From Acidimicrobiia bacterium (GTDB lineage Bacteria; Actinomycetota; Acidimicrobiia; Acidimicrobiales; Aldehydirespiratoraceae), in NCBI GenBank assembly GCA_021296315.1, contig JAGWAO010000019.1:23254-62529 (forward strand): 39,276 nucleotides of DNA, read 5' to 3'. A program made the translations under genes and the position numbers. The stretch's first letter is position 1, and each line of letters begins with the position of its first letter. Positions 17,826 to 26,915 of the stretch are shown piece by piece. Under the pieces are notes generated by a model that was not told the DNA's origin, ran no database searches, and was given only the letters and a program-made list of their open reading frames with translations.

Positions 17826-19601
17826 GTGAGTGATTACCGGGTCGACCTTGGTGAGATTTCCTTCAACCTGCGACACGTTGCCGACCTCGATGGTCTGGCC
17901 AAGTTGGAGGAGTTCGAGTATGTCGAGCCGGACGTGGTGGACCAGGTCCTGGCGGAGGCCGCCCGCTTCGCGGAGGAGGTGATCGCGCCGCTGAACCGCG
18001 TCGGCGACACCGAGGGCGCTCGCCGGCTCGACGACGGCTCGGTGGCTACGCCTACGGGCTTCCGCGAGGCCTACGACGCCTACGTGCAGGCAGGTTGGGG
18101 AGCGTTGTCGATCGACCCCGAGTACGGAGGCGGCGGATTCCCTCATCTAGTGGGCTTGGCAGTGGAGGAGATGTTCACCGCGGCGTGTATGTCGTGGTCG
18201 CTGTGCCCGCTGCTCACCCAGGGTGCCATCAACATGTTGAGCGCTCACGGCACCGAGGACCAGAAGGCGCGGTATCTCCCGCCCATGGTCACCGGTAGGT
18301 GGACCGGCACCATGAACCTCACCGAGCCCCAGGCCGGCTCGGATCTCGGCGCGGTCGCGGCCCGGGCGCTTCCGCAGCCCGACGGCTCCTACCGTCTTGT
18401 CGGCACCAAGATCTTCATCACCTACGGCGAGCACGACCTCGCCGACAACATCGTGCACCTGGTGCTGGCCCGTACCCCTGACGCGCCGCCCGGCACCAGG
18501 GGCATCAGCTGCTTCCTGGTGCCCAAATATCTTCCGGACGAGCACCCGTCCTCGGCCGGTGTTCGCAACGACGTGCGATGCGTCTCGATCGAGCACAAGC
18601 TCGGAATCCACGCCAGCCCGACCTGCGTCATGGCCTACGGCGACGGCGAGGGCGCGGTGGGCTTCCTGGTAGGTGAGGAGAACGGTGGCATGCGGGCCAT
18701 GTTCACGATGATGAACCACGCCCGTCTGAGCGTGGGACTGGAGGGGGTGGCCATCGCCGAGCGCTCCTACCAGCAGGCCCTCGCCTACGCCCACGAGCGC
18801 CGCCAGGGCCGCGCCCCGGGCGCGCCGGCAACAGAGTCCTCGGCGATCATCGACCATCCCGACGTGCGACGGATGCTGCTGGACATGCGCTCCAGCACCA
18901 GCGCCATGCGGGGCCTGGCCTACCGCAACGCGGAGGCGATCGACCGCGCCGGTAACGGTTCCGATGCCGAACAGCGTCAGGCGGCCGGCGAGCAGGCCGC
19001 GCTGCTGACGCCGCTGACCAAGGCGTGGGCGACCGATATGGGCTGCGAACTGGTCAGCGTCGGCCTCCAGGTGCATGGCGGCATGGGCTTCATCGAGGAG
19101 ACCGGCTCCGCCCAGCACTATCGCGATGCCCGTATCGCCCCGATCTACGAGGGAACCAACGGCATCCAGTCGGCCGATCTCGTCGGCCGCAAGCTGACCA
19201 TGCGAGACGGCGGGGCGGTGCGCGACCACCTGGCGCACATCGAGGCCACCGTGGAGGCACTCGATGGCACCGGGGAACTGGCTTCGGTGGGCCGGCACCT
19301 CGAGGCCGCGCTGCAAGCGACCGGCGAAGCCAGCGAATGGCTGCTGGCTGCAGGGTTGGCGCAGCGGCTGGCAGGCGCCGACGCCTACTTGAAGATGCTG
19401 GCCATCACCACCGGTGCAGCCGCGCTGACCGACGGCGCGCTGGCGGCTACCAGGCTGGGTGACCCCGATGCGGCTGCCGACCGCGCCGTGCTGGCCCGGT
19501 TCTTCGCGGCCAACCGCCTGTCCGGCGTGCCCGGACTGCTCGCGGCGGTAACCGAGCCCGCCGACGATCTCGCAGCCGCGACGCAGCGAATACTGGCGTA
19601 G
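17826..19601 (+). CDS. Acyl-CoA dehydrogenase (large, DmdC-like class)
   Basis: YGGGGFPHLVG, MNLTEPQAGSDLGAV, GGMGFIEETGSAQHYRDARIAPIYEGTNGIQ; GTG start. Confidence 0.9.
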   Translation: MSDYRVDLGEISFNLRHVADLDGLAKLEEFEYVEPDVVDQVLAEAARFAEEVIAPLNRVGDTEGARRLDDGSVATPTGFREAYDAYVQAGWGALSIDPEYGGGGFPHLVGLAVEEMFTAACMSWSLCPLLTQGAINMLSAHGTEDQKARYLPPMVTGRWTGTMNLTEPQAGSDLGAVAARALPQPDGSYRLVGTKIFITYGEHDLADNIVHLVLARTPDAPPGTRGISCFLVPKYLPDEHPSSAGVRNDVRCVSIEHKLGIHASPTCVMAYGDGEGAVGFLVGEENGGMRAMFTMMNHARLSVGLEGVAIAERSYQQALAYAHERRQGRAPGAPATESSAIIDHPDVRRMLLDMRSSTSAMRGLAYRNAEAIDRAGNGSDAEQRQAAGEQAALLTPLTKAWATDMGCELVSVGLQVHGGMGFIEETGSAQHYRDARIAPIYEGTNGIQSADLVGRKLTMRDGGAVRDHLAHIEATVEALDGTGELASVGRHLEAALQATGEASEWLLAAGLAQRLAGADAYLKMLAITTGAAALTDGALAATRLGDPDAAADRAVLARFFAANRLSGVPGLLAAVTEPADDLAAATQRILA

Positions 19602-19619
19602 AGGCCGAGCGGGGATCCG

Positions 19620-20501
19620 GTGGGTTGCGTCACCAGCGGCCTGATCGGGTCGATCCCGAGCCCCTCCCGCAATGGGTTGGAGCTGGGGCCGTTGGAGCTG
19701 CGCGCCTACGGAGTGATGATCGCGCTGGGCGTCCTGGCCGCGGTGTGGATGTCGCGGCGGCGGTGGGAGGCCCGAGGAGGCGATCCCGAGCAGATCAGCC
19801 GGATCGCGCTGTGGGCCGTGCCCGCCGGCTTGATCGGCTCCCGCCTGTACCACGTGATCACCGACTGGCGGAAGTTCCAGGACGAGGGCTGGCTCGAAGC
19901 CTTCGCCATCTGGAAAGGAGGCCTGGGAATACCGGGCGGGATGACAGCCGGAATCCTCGCGGGCTTGTGGATCGTGCGGCGCCAGGGCATGAACCGGGGC
20001 GAGACCCTCGCGGCGGTAGTGCCGGCACTGCCGTTGGCTCAGGCCATCGGGCGCCTCGGCAACTGGTTCAACCAGGAGCTGTTCGGCTCACCCACCGATC
20101 TGCCGTGGGGGCTGGAGATCGATCAGGCGCACCGCCCGGCCCAGTACCTGGATGTTGAGACCTTCCATCCGACCTTCCTGTACGAGGCCGTCTGGAATCT
20201 GCTGCTGTGCGGGCTGCTGGTGGTCCTTGACCGCAACCGGCTGCGCCGCCGCGCCCCGACGCTGGTCACCAACCCACGGCGCACAGACCGTCCCGGCTCG
20301 CTGCTGGCCGTTTACGTGCTCGGGTACGGGCTCGGTCGTCTGTGGATCGAGGCGGTGCGCATCGACCCTGCCAGCCTGGTGTGGGGCGTGCGGGTCAACA
20401 TCTGGATGAGCATCGTCCTGATCGCGTGCTCGGCTCTCTACTTGCTGCTGACCCGTGGGCGGGCCGGCCCGGGGCCCCGACGTCCGGTCATGCCGATCTG
20501 A
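19620..20501 (+). CDS. lgt: Prolipoprotein diacylglyceryl transferase
   Basis: LRAYGVMIALGVL, AIGRLGNWFNQELFG, TFLYEAVWNLLL. Confidence 0.95.
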   Translation: MGCVTSGLIGSIPSPSRNGLELGPLELRAYGVMIALGVLAAVWMSRRRWEARGGDPEQISRIALWAVPAGLIGSRLYHVITDWRKFQDEGWLEAFAIWKGGLGIPGGMTAGILAGLWIVRRQGMNRGETLAAVVPALPLAQAIGRLGNWFNQELFGSPTDLPWGLEIDQAHRPAQYLDVETFHPTFLYEAVWNLLLCGLLVVLDRNRLRRRAPTLVTNPRRTDRPGSLLAVYVLGYGLGRLWIEAVRIDPASLVWGVRVNIWMSIVLIACSALYLLLTRGRAGPGPRRPVMPI

Positions 20502-20518
20502 TCACGCCCGCGTGATCA
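20499..20518. terminator. Perfect hairpin between convergent lgt and phyH-like genes, using both stop codons
   Basis: TGATCACG-CCCG-CGTGATCA; outer TGA and TCA are the two stop codons. Confidence 0.65.
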
Positions 20519-21376
20519 GTCGAAGCCCCGCAGGGGGAAGTCGGGCTGGCGCTGGAGCCAGTTGTCGGCCGGGTAGTCGGCGGTGCCGTCGATGAGGTGC
20601 ATGGTGTAGGCGTGACGGCTGCGGTCCGACGTGTTGGCTGCACTCCAGTGCGGCAGCGTGCCGTGCAGGGCGATCAGCGTGCCCGCGGCGGCCTCCAGCG
20701 GTACGAGGCCGTCGACGGGGTACGGCGTGTCGTCGAGGATGTCGGTCACGGTGCCCCGGTTGCGATCGGAGGGATCGGTGAGGCGGAAGCGGGTCTTCAC
20801 CGGGATCCGGTGGCCACCCGGTATCGCCCACATGCAGCCGTTGGCCACGGTGGCGTCCTCGATGGCGAACCACAGCCCGATCACGCTCTGGGGCTCGGTC
20901 CACAGGAAGCTGTGGTCGCAGTGGCAGATCACCTCGCCGCCGATGCCGGGCTGCTTGAAGATGTACATCGACTGCAGCAGGCGGGGGTCCTCGAACCCTA
21001 GATCGGCCGCCACCGTCGCCAACTCCGGCGTGCGGGAGAACGAGTCGAAGGCGGGATCGAGGTCGTGCATGGCGTGGCCGATCTTGTTGACCGCCAGCGG
21101 CATCGGCCTCGTGAGGCGCCCACCGGAGATGGCGCCGTCCTCGAAGAACCAGCGAATCGTGTCGCCCGAGCCGAGGAACCACTCGTCCTGGGCGTGGCTC
21201 TGCTCGGTGGTGGAGAACACCGTCAAGCCGCCGTCGTGCGCGGGGTCGATGCCGGCCAGCATCGCCTCCACGTGGGTCTTGAGCGCTTCGCAGCGCTGGC
21301 CCGGCACGAAGCCGGGCAGCACCAGGAAGCCGTCGCGCTCCCAATCGGCCAGCTGCGAGTCGTCGAGCACCGGCAC
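20516..21376 (-). CDS. Phytanoyl-CoA dioxygenase (PhyH) family protein
   Basis: WERDGFLVLPGFV, CHCDHSFLWTEPQSVIGLWFAIEDATVANGCMWAIPGGH, LIALHGTLPHWSAANTSDRSRHAYTMHLID. Confidence 0.88.
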   Translation of the reverse strand: MPVLDDSQLADWERDGFLVLPGFVPGQRCEALKTHVEAMLAGIDPAHDGGLTVFSTTEQSHAQDEWFLGSGDTIRWFFEDGAISGGRLTRPMPLAVNKIGHAMHDLDPAFDSFSRTPELATVAADLGFEDPRLLQSMYIFKQPGIGGEVICHCDHSFLWTEPQSVIGLWFAIEDATVANGCMWAIPGGHRIPVKTRFRLTDPSDRNRGTVTDILDDTPYPVDGLVPLEAAAGTLIALHGTLPHWSAANTSDRSRHAYTMHLIDGTADYPADNWLQRQPDFPLRGFD

Positions 21377-21384
21377 GGCCCGTC

Positions 21385-22644
21385 CTAGGCCTCACCCTTG
21401 CGGTAGGCCAGGCCGTCGGCTCTGGGCATCCGGAGCCTCTGCGAGAAGAACACCAGCACGACCAGCACGATCACGAAGGGCAGGATCTCGATCCACCAGT
21501 CGGGCACCGTCGTCGACAGGAAGTACCACGCCGCCGCGCCGAGCCCGAGGCCGGCCGCGATGCCGGCGTCGATGCGCCGGCGCCGGCTCAGGGCCCACGC
21601 CACCACCGCGGCCAGCGCGATGGTGTTGACCAGCAGCAGAGCGTGGGACGCTGAGCCGTCGAGGTCCCGCAAGCCCACGCCGAAGGGATAGCCGAAGAGG
21701 AGGGCGCCGGCCATCACGCCTCCCGGGCGCCAGTTGCCGAAGATGAGCGCGGCCAGCCCGATGTATCCCCGCCCATTGGTCTGGCCCTCCAGGTATATGC
21801 CGCCGAGTTCGGGGCTGGCGATGAAGGCTCCGCCCAGCCCGGCGAGGGCGCCGCTGATCACCACGCCGTAGTACTTGTACAGGTAGATGTTGATGCCCTG
21901 GGTCTCGCCTCCGACGGGATGCTCGCCGCAGATGCGCAGCCTCAGCCCGAACCGGGTCCGCCAGATCAGCCAGGCGGTCGCCGGGACCAGGGCGAAGGCG
22001 ATCATCGTGGTCAGCGAGAGCTGGGCCACCAGCCCCCGGGCCAGCCCGGTGAAGTCCGATACGAAGAACCAGTCCTTCTCGGTGAACCAGCCGAGGATGT
22101 CGGGCGTGTCCCAGCCGAAGAGGTCGCCCCCGGCCAGGAACGGGAAGGTGAACTTTCCCACCCCGGGGGTGCGGGGCGACTGGGTGATGGAGCCGCCGTC
22201 GTAGCCGGTGAGCACTTCCGACGACAGGAACCGGGTCACCCCTGGGGCGGTGACGTTTATGGCCACTCCCGAGATGATGTGGTCCACGCCGAACGACACG
22301 GTGGCGATGGCGTGGATGAGGCCGCCGAGGCCACCGCCGATCATGCCGGTGAGCAGGCCGGCCCATCCTCCGTAGTTGATGGCCCCCCAGGCGCCGAACC
22401 AGGTGCCCAGTATCAGCATCCCCTCCAGCCCGATGTTCACAATTCCGGCCCGCTCCGAGAACAGGCCTCCCAGCCCGGCCAGCATGATCGGCACGGCCCA
22501 CCGCAGCATGGCCTGCGACGAGGTCACCGCGGTGAGGCGCTCGGTGTCGTCGAAGCCCTGCATCACGGTCAGCACCAGCACGCCGATGGCCGCGTAGACC
22601 ATCCAGCGGGCCCACGCCGGCAGCCGTCCCAGGGCCGCGGTCAT
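21385..22644 (-). CDS. ABC transporter permease (BMP/nucleoside importer type)
   Basis: LAGLGGLFSERAGIVNIGLEGMLILG; ATGA overlap with preceding permease. Confidence 0.93.
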   Translation of the reverse strand: MTAALGRLPAWARWMVYAAIGVLVLTVMQGFDDTERLTAVTSSQAMLRWAVPIMLAGLGGLFSERAGIVNIGLEGMLILGTWFGAWGAINYGGWAGLLTGMIGGGLGGLIHAIATVSFGVDHIISGVAINVTAPGVTRFLSSEVLTGYDGGSITQSPRTPGVGKFTFPFLAGGDLFGWDTPDILGWFTEKDWFFVSDFTGLARGLVAQLSLTTMIAFALVPATAWLIWRTRFGLRLRICGEHPVGGETQGINIYLYKYYGVVISGALAGLGGAFIASPELGGIYLEGQTNGRGYIGLAALIFGNWRPGGVMAGALLFGYPFGVGLRDLDGSASHALLLVNTIALAAVVAWALSRRRRIDAGIAAGLGLGAAAWYFLSTTVPDWWIEILPFVIVLVVLVFFSQRLRMPRADGLAYRKGEA

Positions 22645-23771
22645 AACGCGGCCGCCGGGCTGGTGGCCATAGCGGCGGCCGCGGCGGCGGCCTCCTCGCG
22701 CTCGCGGATGCGCCGCACGACTTCATAGGCGATGACCGCGGTCAGGATGATGACGCCCTTCATGATCTCGACGATCTCACGGGACGCAGCCCCTGAGATC
22801 TGGAGGATCCCCGAGGAGACGTCGAGGAAGGCGAAGATCAGCGCGGCCACGGCCACCCCCGCCGGATTGTTGCGACCGAGCAGGGCCACCGCGATGCCGG
22901 TGAAGCCGAGCAGGCTGATCGGGTTGGACGGGTAGTAGCCGGTGTTCATGAGCTCCGTCATCCCGACCAGCCCGGCCACCGCGCCCGACAGAGCCATGGC
23001 GATGACCACCATGCGCTTGGGTGACACGCCCCCGACGTGGGAGGCGGTCGGGTTGGCGCCGCTGGCCCTGAGGTCGAAGCCGAACACCGTCCGGTTCAGC
23101 ATCACGTGGTAGACGATCCCGACAGCGACGGCGATGACCAGCATGCCGGTGAGCTTCTTGCCCAGACCGATCTCCCGGGTGAACAGCTCCAGCCAGGAGT
23201 TGATGTTGGGAAGGATCCCGCTGTCCGCGATGGGCTCGGTTCCGACCCGGCCGCCGGTGGCCGATATCTCGCCGCCGGCCTGCCATTCCACGATCCACCA
23301 GGCCGAGAGGCCCGAGATCACCACCGCGTTCAGCATGATGGTGGAGATCACCTCATTGACGCCGCGCGTCACTTTCAGCACGCCGGCCGCGCCCGAGAAC
23401 GCCCCGCCGACGGCCATGGCCACTACCAGGATGAAGGCGATGTGGAGCACCGCCGGCAGCTCGACCTGGGCACCGAGGTGGGCCGAGACGATGAAGGCCA
23501 GCAGGTACTGGCCCTCCACGCCGATGTTGAACAGGTTCATCCGGAAGCCGATGGCCGCGGCCACCCCGGACAGGTACAGCGGGGTGGCCCGGTTGAGGAT
23601 GTCCACCTGCGTCTCGAGCTTGCTGGCGTGCCCGACCATGTCGGCGTAGGCCGCCAGGGGGTTGCTGCCCGAAATCAGCAGCACGATCGAGGAGAGCACG
23701 ACCGCTATCACGACCGCGGCAATGGGCGCGGCGGAGGACAGCATCAACCGGTGGGTGAGGCGTGCCGTCAT
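22641..23771 (-). CDS. ABC transporter permease (BMP/nucleoside importer type)
   Basis: GFRMNLFNIGVEGQYLLAFIVSAHLG; GVNEVISTIMLN. Confidence 0.93.
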   Translation of the reverse strand: MTARLTHRLMLSSAAPIAAVVIAVVLSSIVLLISGSNPLAAYADMVGHASKLETQVDILNRATPLYLSGVAAAIGFRMNLFNIGVEGQYLLAFIVSAHLGAQVELPAVLHIAFILVVAMAVGGAFSGAAGVLKVTRGVNEVISTIMLNAVVISGLSAWWIVEWQAGGEISATGGRVGTEPIADSGILPNINSWLELFTREIGLGKKLTGMLVIAVAVGIVYHVMLNRTVFGFDLRASGANPTASHVGGVSPKRMVVIAMALSGAVAGLVGMTELMNTGYYPSNPISLLGFTGIAVALLGRNNPAGVAVAALIFAFLDVSSGILQISGAASREIVEIMKGVIILTAVIAYEVVRRIREREEAAAAAAAMATSPAAAL

Positions 23772-25294
23772 GGCGCTTCCGCCTCTAGAGCCGCGCCGGT
23801 CATGTAGGCGCCCAGGTCTCTCGGGGTGATCTCATTGGGGTCCAGGCTGGCCACCAGACGGCCCCGCAGCATCACCACGATGGTGTCGGAGAGTCCGATG
23901 AGCTCTTCCAGGTCGGCGGACACGAGCAGGGTGGCCAGTCCCTGGGCCCTAGCCTCGCGGATATCGTCCCACACTGCGGCCTGGGCCCCGACATCGATGC
24001 CGCGGGTGGGGTGGTTGGCGATGAGCACCGCCGGTCCCGCCACCATCTCGCGGCCCAGGATCAGCTTCTGCTGGTTGCCTCCCGACAGCGCGTGGGCGGA
24101 CACCTCGATGTTGGGGGTGCGGACGTCGAAGTCGGCCTTGATCCGGCTCGCCCGGTCCCTCATGCCGGCGCGGCTCAGCCACGGGCCCCGCGAGTACGGC
24201 CCCTCGGTCTGGTGGCCGAGGGCCGAGTTCTCCCAGAGGGTGAAGCCCAGGAGCAGGCCGTCGCGGTGGCGGTCCTGGGGCACGTAGCCCAGGCCCATCT
24301 CGCGCCGGCTGCGCACCGAGAAACGGGTGATCTCGCGCCCGAGCAGGGTGATGGTCCCCTCGTCGGGGTCGTCGAGGCCGATGATGGCGTTCACCAGCTC
24401 GGCCTGCCCGTTGCCCTCCACTCCGGCGATGCCGACGATCTCGCCCCGGTGGACGCTCAGGCTCACGTCGTCGACTACCGCCCGGTCGCCCTCTCCGATG
24501 ACCCTCAGGCCGTCGACTGCGAGGGCCACCTCGGAGGTCACGGTGGAGGCGCCCGCGTCCGGGACCGGCAGCTCCGAGCCGATCATCATCTCGGCCAGGT
24601 CGTGGGCCGTCACGTCCTCGGGCTTCACCGTGCCCACGGTCTGGCCCTGGCGCAGCACGGTGATGGTGTCGGCTATCTCGAGGACCTCGTCGAGCTTGTG
24701 GTCGATGAACAGGATGGTGGCGCCACTGGCCTTGAGCTCGCGGATGTTGCGGAACAGTTCGTCGACCTCTTGGGGGACCAGGACCGCGGTCGGCTCGTCG
24801 AGGATGAGGATCTTGGCCCCCCGGTACAGGACCTTGATGATCTCGACCCGCTGCCGCTCGCCGATCTCCAGCGTCTCCACCAGGTCGTCCGCGTTGATGT
24901 CGAGGCCGTAGGCCCGGCCGACTTCGTCGAGGTGCTCGCGGCCGGCGTCGAAGTCGATGCGGCCGAACGAGCGCATCGGTTCGGCCCCGAGGATCACGTT
25001 CTCGAGCACGGTGAGCTGATCGGCCAGCATGAAGTGCTGGTGGACCATTCCGATTCCCAGGTCGATGGCCTGGGCCGGCGAGTGCAGCTCCACGGCCTCG
25101 CCGTGGATCTTGATCGTGCCGGAGTCGGGCGGCTGCATGCCGTAGAGGATCTTCATCAGGGTCGACTTGCCGGCCCCGTTCTCGCCGCAGATGGCGTGGA
25201 TCTCGCCCTCGGCCACCGCGAGGTTGATGTCGTCATTGGCCACGACGCCGGGGAACCGCTTGGTGATCCCTGTCAGCTCGATGGCTAGCGTCAC
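23768..25294 (-). CDS. ABC transporter ATP-binding protein (double ATPase, BMP/nucleoside importer type)
   Basis: GENGAGKSTLMKILYG, second NBD GVEGNGQAELV..., LSGGNQQKLILGREM. Confidence 0.95.
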   Translation of the reverse strand: MTLAIELTGITKRFPGVVANDDINLAVAEGEIHAICGENGAGKSTLMKILYGMQPPDSGTIKIHGEAVELHSPAQAIDLGIGMVHQHFMLADQLTVLENVILGAEPMRSFGRIDFDAGREHLDEVGRAYGLDINADDLVETLEIGERQRVEIIKVLYRGAKILILDEPTAVLVPQEVDELFRNIRELKASGATILFIDHKLDEVLEIADTITVLRQGQTVGTVKPEDVTAHDLAEMMIGSELPVPDAGASTVTSEVALAVDGLRVIGEGDRAVVDDVSLSVHRGEIVGIAGVEGNGQAELVNAIIGLDDPDEGTITLLGREITRFSVRSRREMGLGYVPQDRHRDGLLLGFTLWENSALGHQTEGPYSRGPWLSRAGMRDRASRIKADFDVRTPNIEVSAHALSGGNQQKLILGREMVAGPAVLIANHPTRGIDVGAQAAVWDDIREARAQGLATLLVSADLEELIGLSDTIVVMLRGRLVASLDPNEITPRDLGAYMTGAALEAEAP

Positions 25295-25391
25295 GCGGCC
25301 TCCTTGAACGACGGCAGAACGACGACCGGGCCGGAGCTTAGAGGCCGCGCCGCAGAGTCACCGCTATCGCGGTCCGAAGTGTTTTGTCTCC

Positions 25392-25479
25392 CGCTCTTGT
25401 TCGCTGCGCTCACGGGCCGCTCGGGCCCGGGGCCTCGCTCTTGTTCGCTGCGCTCACGGGCCGCTCGGGCCCGGGGCCT
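25392..25479. repeat. Tandem 44-bp direct repeat (2 copies), also dispersed near 35997
   Basis: CGCTCTTGTTCGCTGCGCTCACGGGCCGCTCGGGCCCGGGGCCT twice, period 44. Confidence 0.85.
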
Positions 25480-25603
25480 CGCTGAGCGCCTGCGAACTCC
25501 TCTTGGTTGAGGCGACCGGTCCGCTCGGCCTCTGGGCCCGGCCCGGTCGCCAATACTCGATTGTCGGTTGTCGAAACGCGTCACGCGCTCCAACGCGCTG
25601 TGC

Positions 25604-26827
25604 CTAGGGCTCGGTCGGCACCGTGATCTCGCCCGACACGATCTGGGCCTTGAGGGCTTCGAGCTGGTCGGCGATGTCGTCCACGAAGCCGCCGGAGGTG
25701 CTGTAGCCGACGCCATCGACCGACAGGTCGTAGGCGGTCGGCCCGGCCTGCATCGTGCCGTCGATGACGGACTTGATCATCTCGAAGATCGAGACGTCCA
25801 CCCGCTTGAGCATCGAGGTCAGGATGTAGTCGCGCACGCCGGCATCGGCAGTGTGGTACTGGTCGGAGTCGACGCCGATGGTCCACACCTTGGACCCGGT
25901 GGCCTCGCTCTGCTCCAGGGCGGCCTGGAACAGGCCCGCGCCCGAGCCGCCGGCTGCGTGGTACACGATGTCTGCGCCGCCCTCGTACATGGCCAGCGCG
26001 ATCTCCTTGGCCCGGTCCGGGGCGTTGAAGCCGTCGAAGTCGGGGGCCTCGGTGATGTAGTCGCCGATGATCTCGATGTCGGGGTTGACGGCTCGGGCTC
26101 CGGCGTTGAAGCCGGCCTCGAAGCGCTCGATCAGGCCACCGACGTTGGCTACCCCGCCGATGAAGCCGATGGTGCCCGTCTGGCTCTTGAGGGCCGCGGC
26201 TGCGCCGACCAGGAAGGAGCCCTCGTGCTCGGCGAAGACCAGCCCGGCGATGTTGTCGCCGTAGGGCGCAACCGGGTCTGCGCCGAAGTTGAGCATGGCC
26301 GAGTCGACCACACCGAACATGGTGTCGGGGTTCTCGGCGCCGACTGCGGCGGCGTCCCCCTCGAACAGGAAACCGACGCCGATGACGATGTCGTGCTCGC
26401 TGGCGGCCAGCTGCAGCAGCTCGCCCCGGTTCGAGCCGTCGGGCTCGGGGGACGCCTCGGTGAAGGTGATGCCCAGCTCGGCGGCGGCCCGCTCGATGCC
26501 GGCGGCGGCCGAGTCGTTGAACGACTGGTCACCCCGGCCGCCGATGTCGAACACCAGCCCGACGGAGATATCGGTCATCTCGGGCTCGGCCATCTCTTCT
26601 TCGGGCTCGGCCATCTCTTCTTCGGGCTCGGCCATTTCCTCTTCGGGCTCGGCCATTTCCTCTTCGGGCTCGGCCATTTCCTCTTCGGGCTCGGCTGCCG
26701 GCTCCGGTTCGGCTGCAGCCGGTTCGGGCTCAGTAACGGTCTCGGTGTCGTCGTCGTCCCCGCAGGCTGCCGCGAGCAGGGCAAAGGACAGCAGGACCGC
26801 GAGAACGAGTGTTCCACGCTTACGCAT
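25604..26827 (-). CDS. BMP family ABC transporter substrate-binding lipoprotein
   Basis: Signal MRKRGTLVLAVLLSFALLAAACGDDDD (lipobox), GLVFDIGGRGDQSFNDSAAAGIERA, Glu-rich linker. Confidence 0.93.
   Translation of the reverse strand: MRKRGTLVLAVLLSFALLAAACGDDDDTETVTEPEPAAAEPEPAAEPEEEMAEPEEEMAEPEEEMAEPEEEMAEPEEEMAEPEMTDISVGLVFDIGGRGDQSFNDSAAAGIERAAAELGITFTEASPEPDGSNRGELLQLAASEHDIVIGVGFLFEGDAAAVGAENPDTMFGVVDSAMLNFGADPVAPYGDNIAGLVFAEHEGSFLVGAAAALKSQTGTIGFIGGVANVGGLIERFEAGFNAGARAVNPDIEIIGDYITEAPDFDGFNAPDRAKEIALAMYEGGADIVYHAAGGSGAGLFQAALEQSEATGSKVWTIGVDSDQYHTADAGVRDYILTSMLKRVDVSIFEMIKSVIDGTMQAGPTAYDLSVDGVGYSTSGGFVDDIADQLEALKAQIVSGEITVPTEP
26581..26691. repeat. 21-bp in-frame tandem repeat coding (EEEMAEP)n linker
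   Basis: Five full CGGGCTCGGCCAT(CTCTTCTT/TTCCTCTT) units starting at 26581, 26602, 26623, 26644, 26665, plus a partial one. Confidence 0.92.
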
Positions 26828-26915
26828 TGGGCTTCCCTCCATGGATCTGTGAACGTTGCGCGCTCGAATGCTAACGGAGGCTGGCCGTTCGCGCGAATGC
26901 AACCTCTGGCGGCAA

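Noticed and set aside
18147-19853. 568-aa minus-strand ORF
   Set aside because: Antisense to the acyl-CoA dehydrogenase and start of lgt; no motif support.
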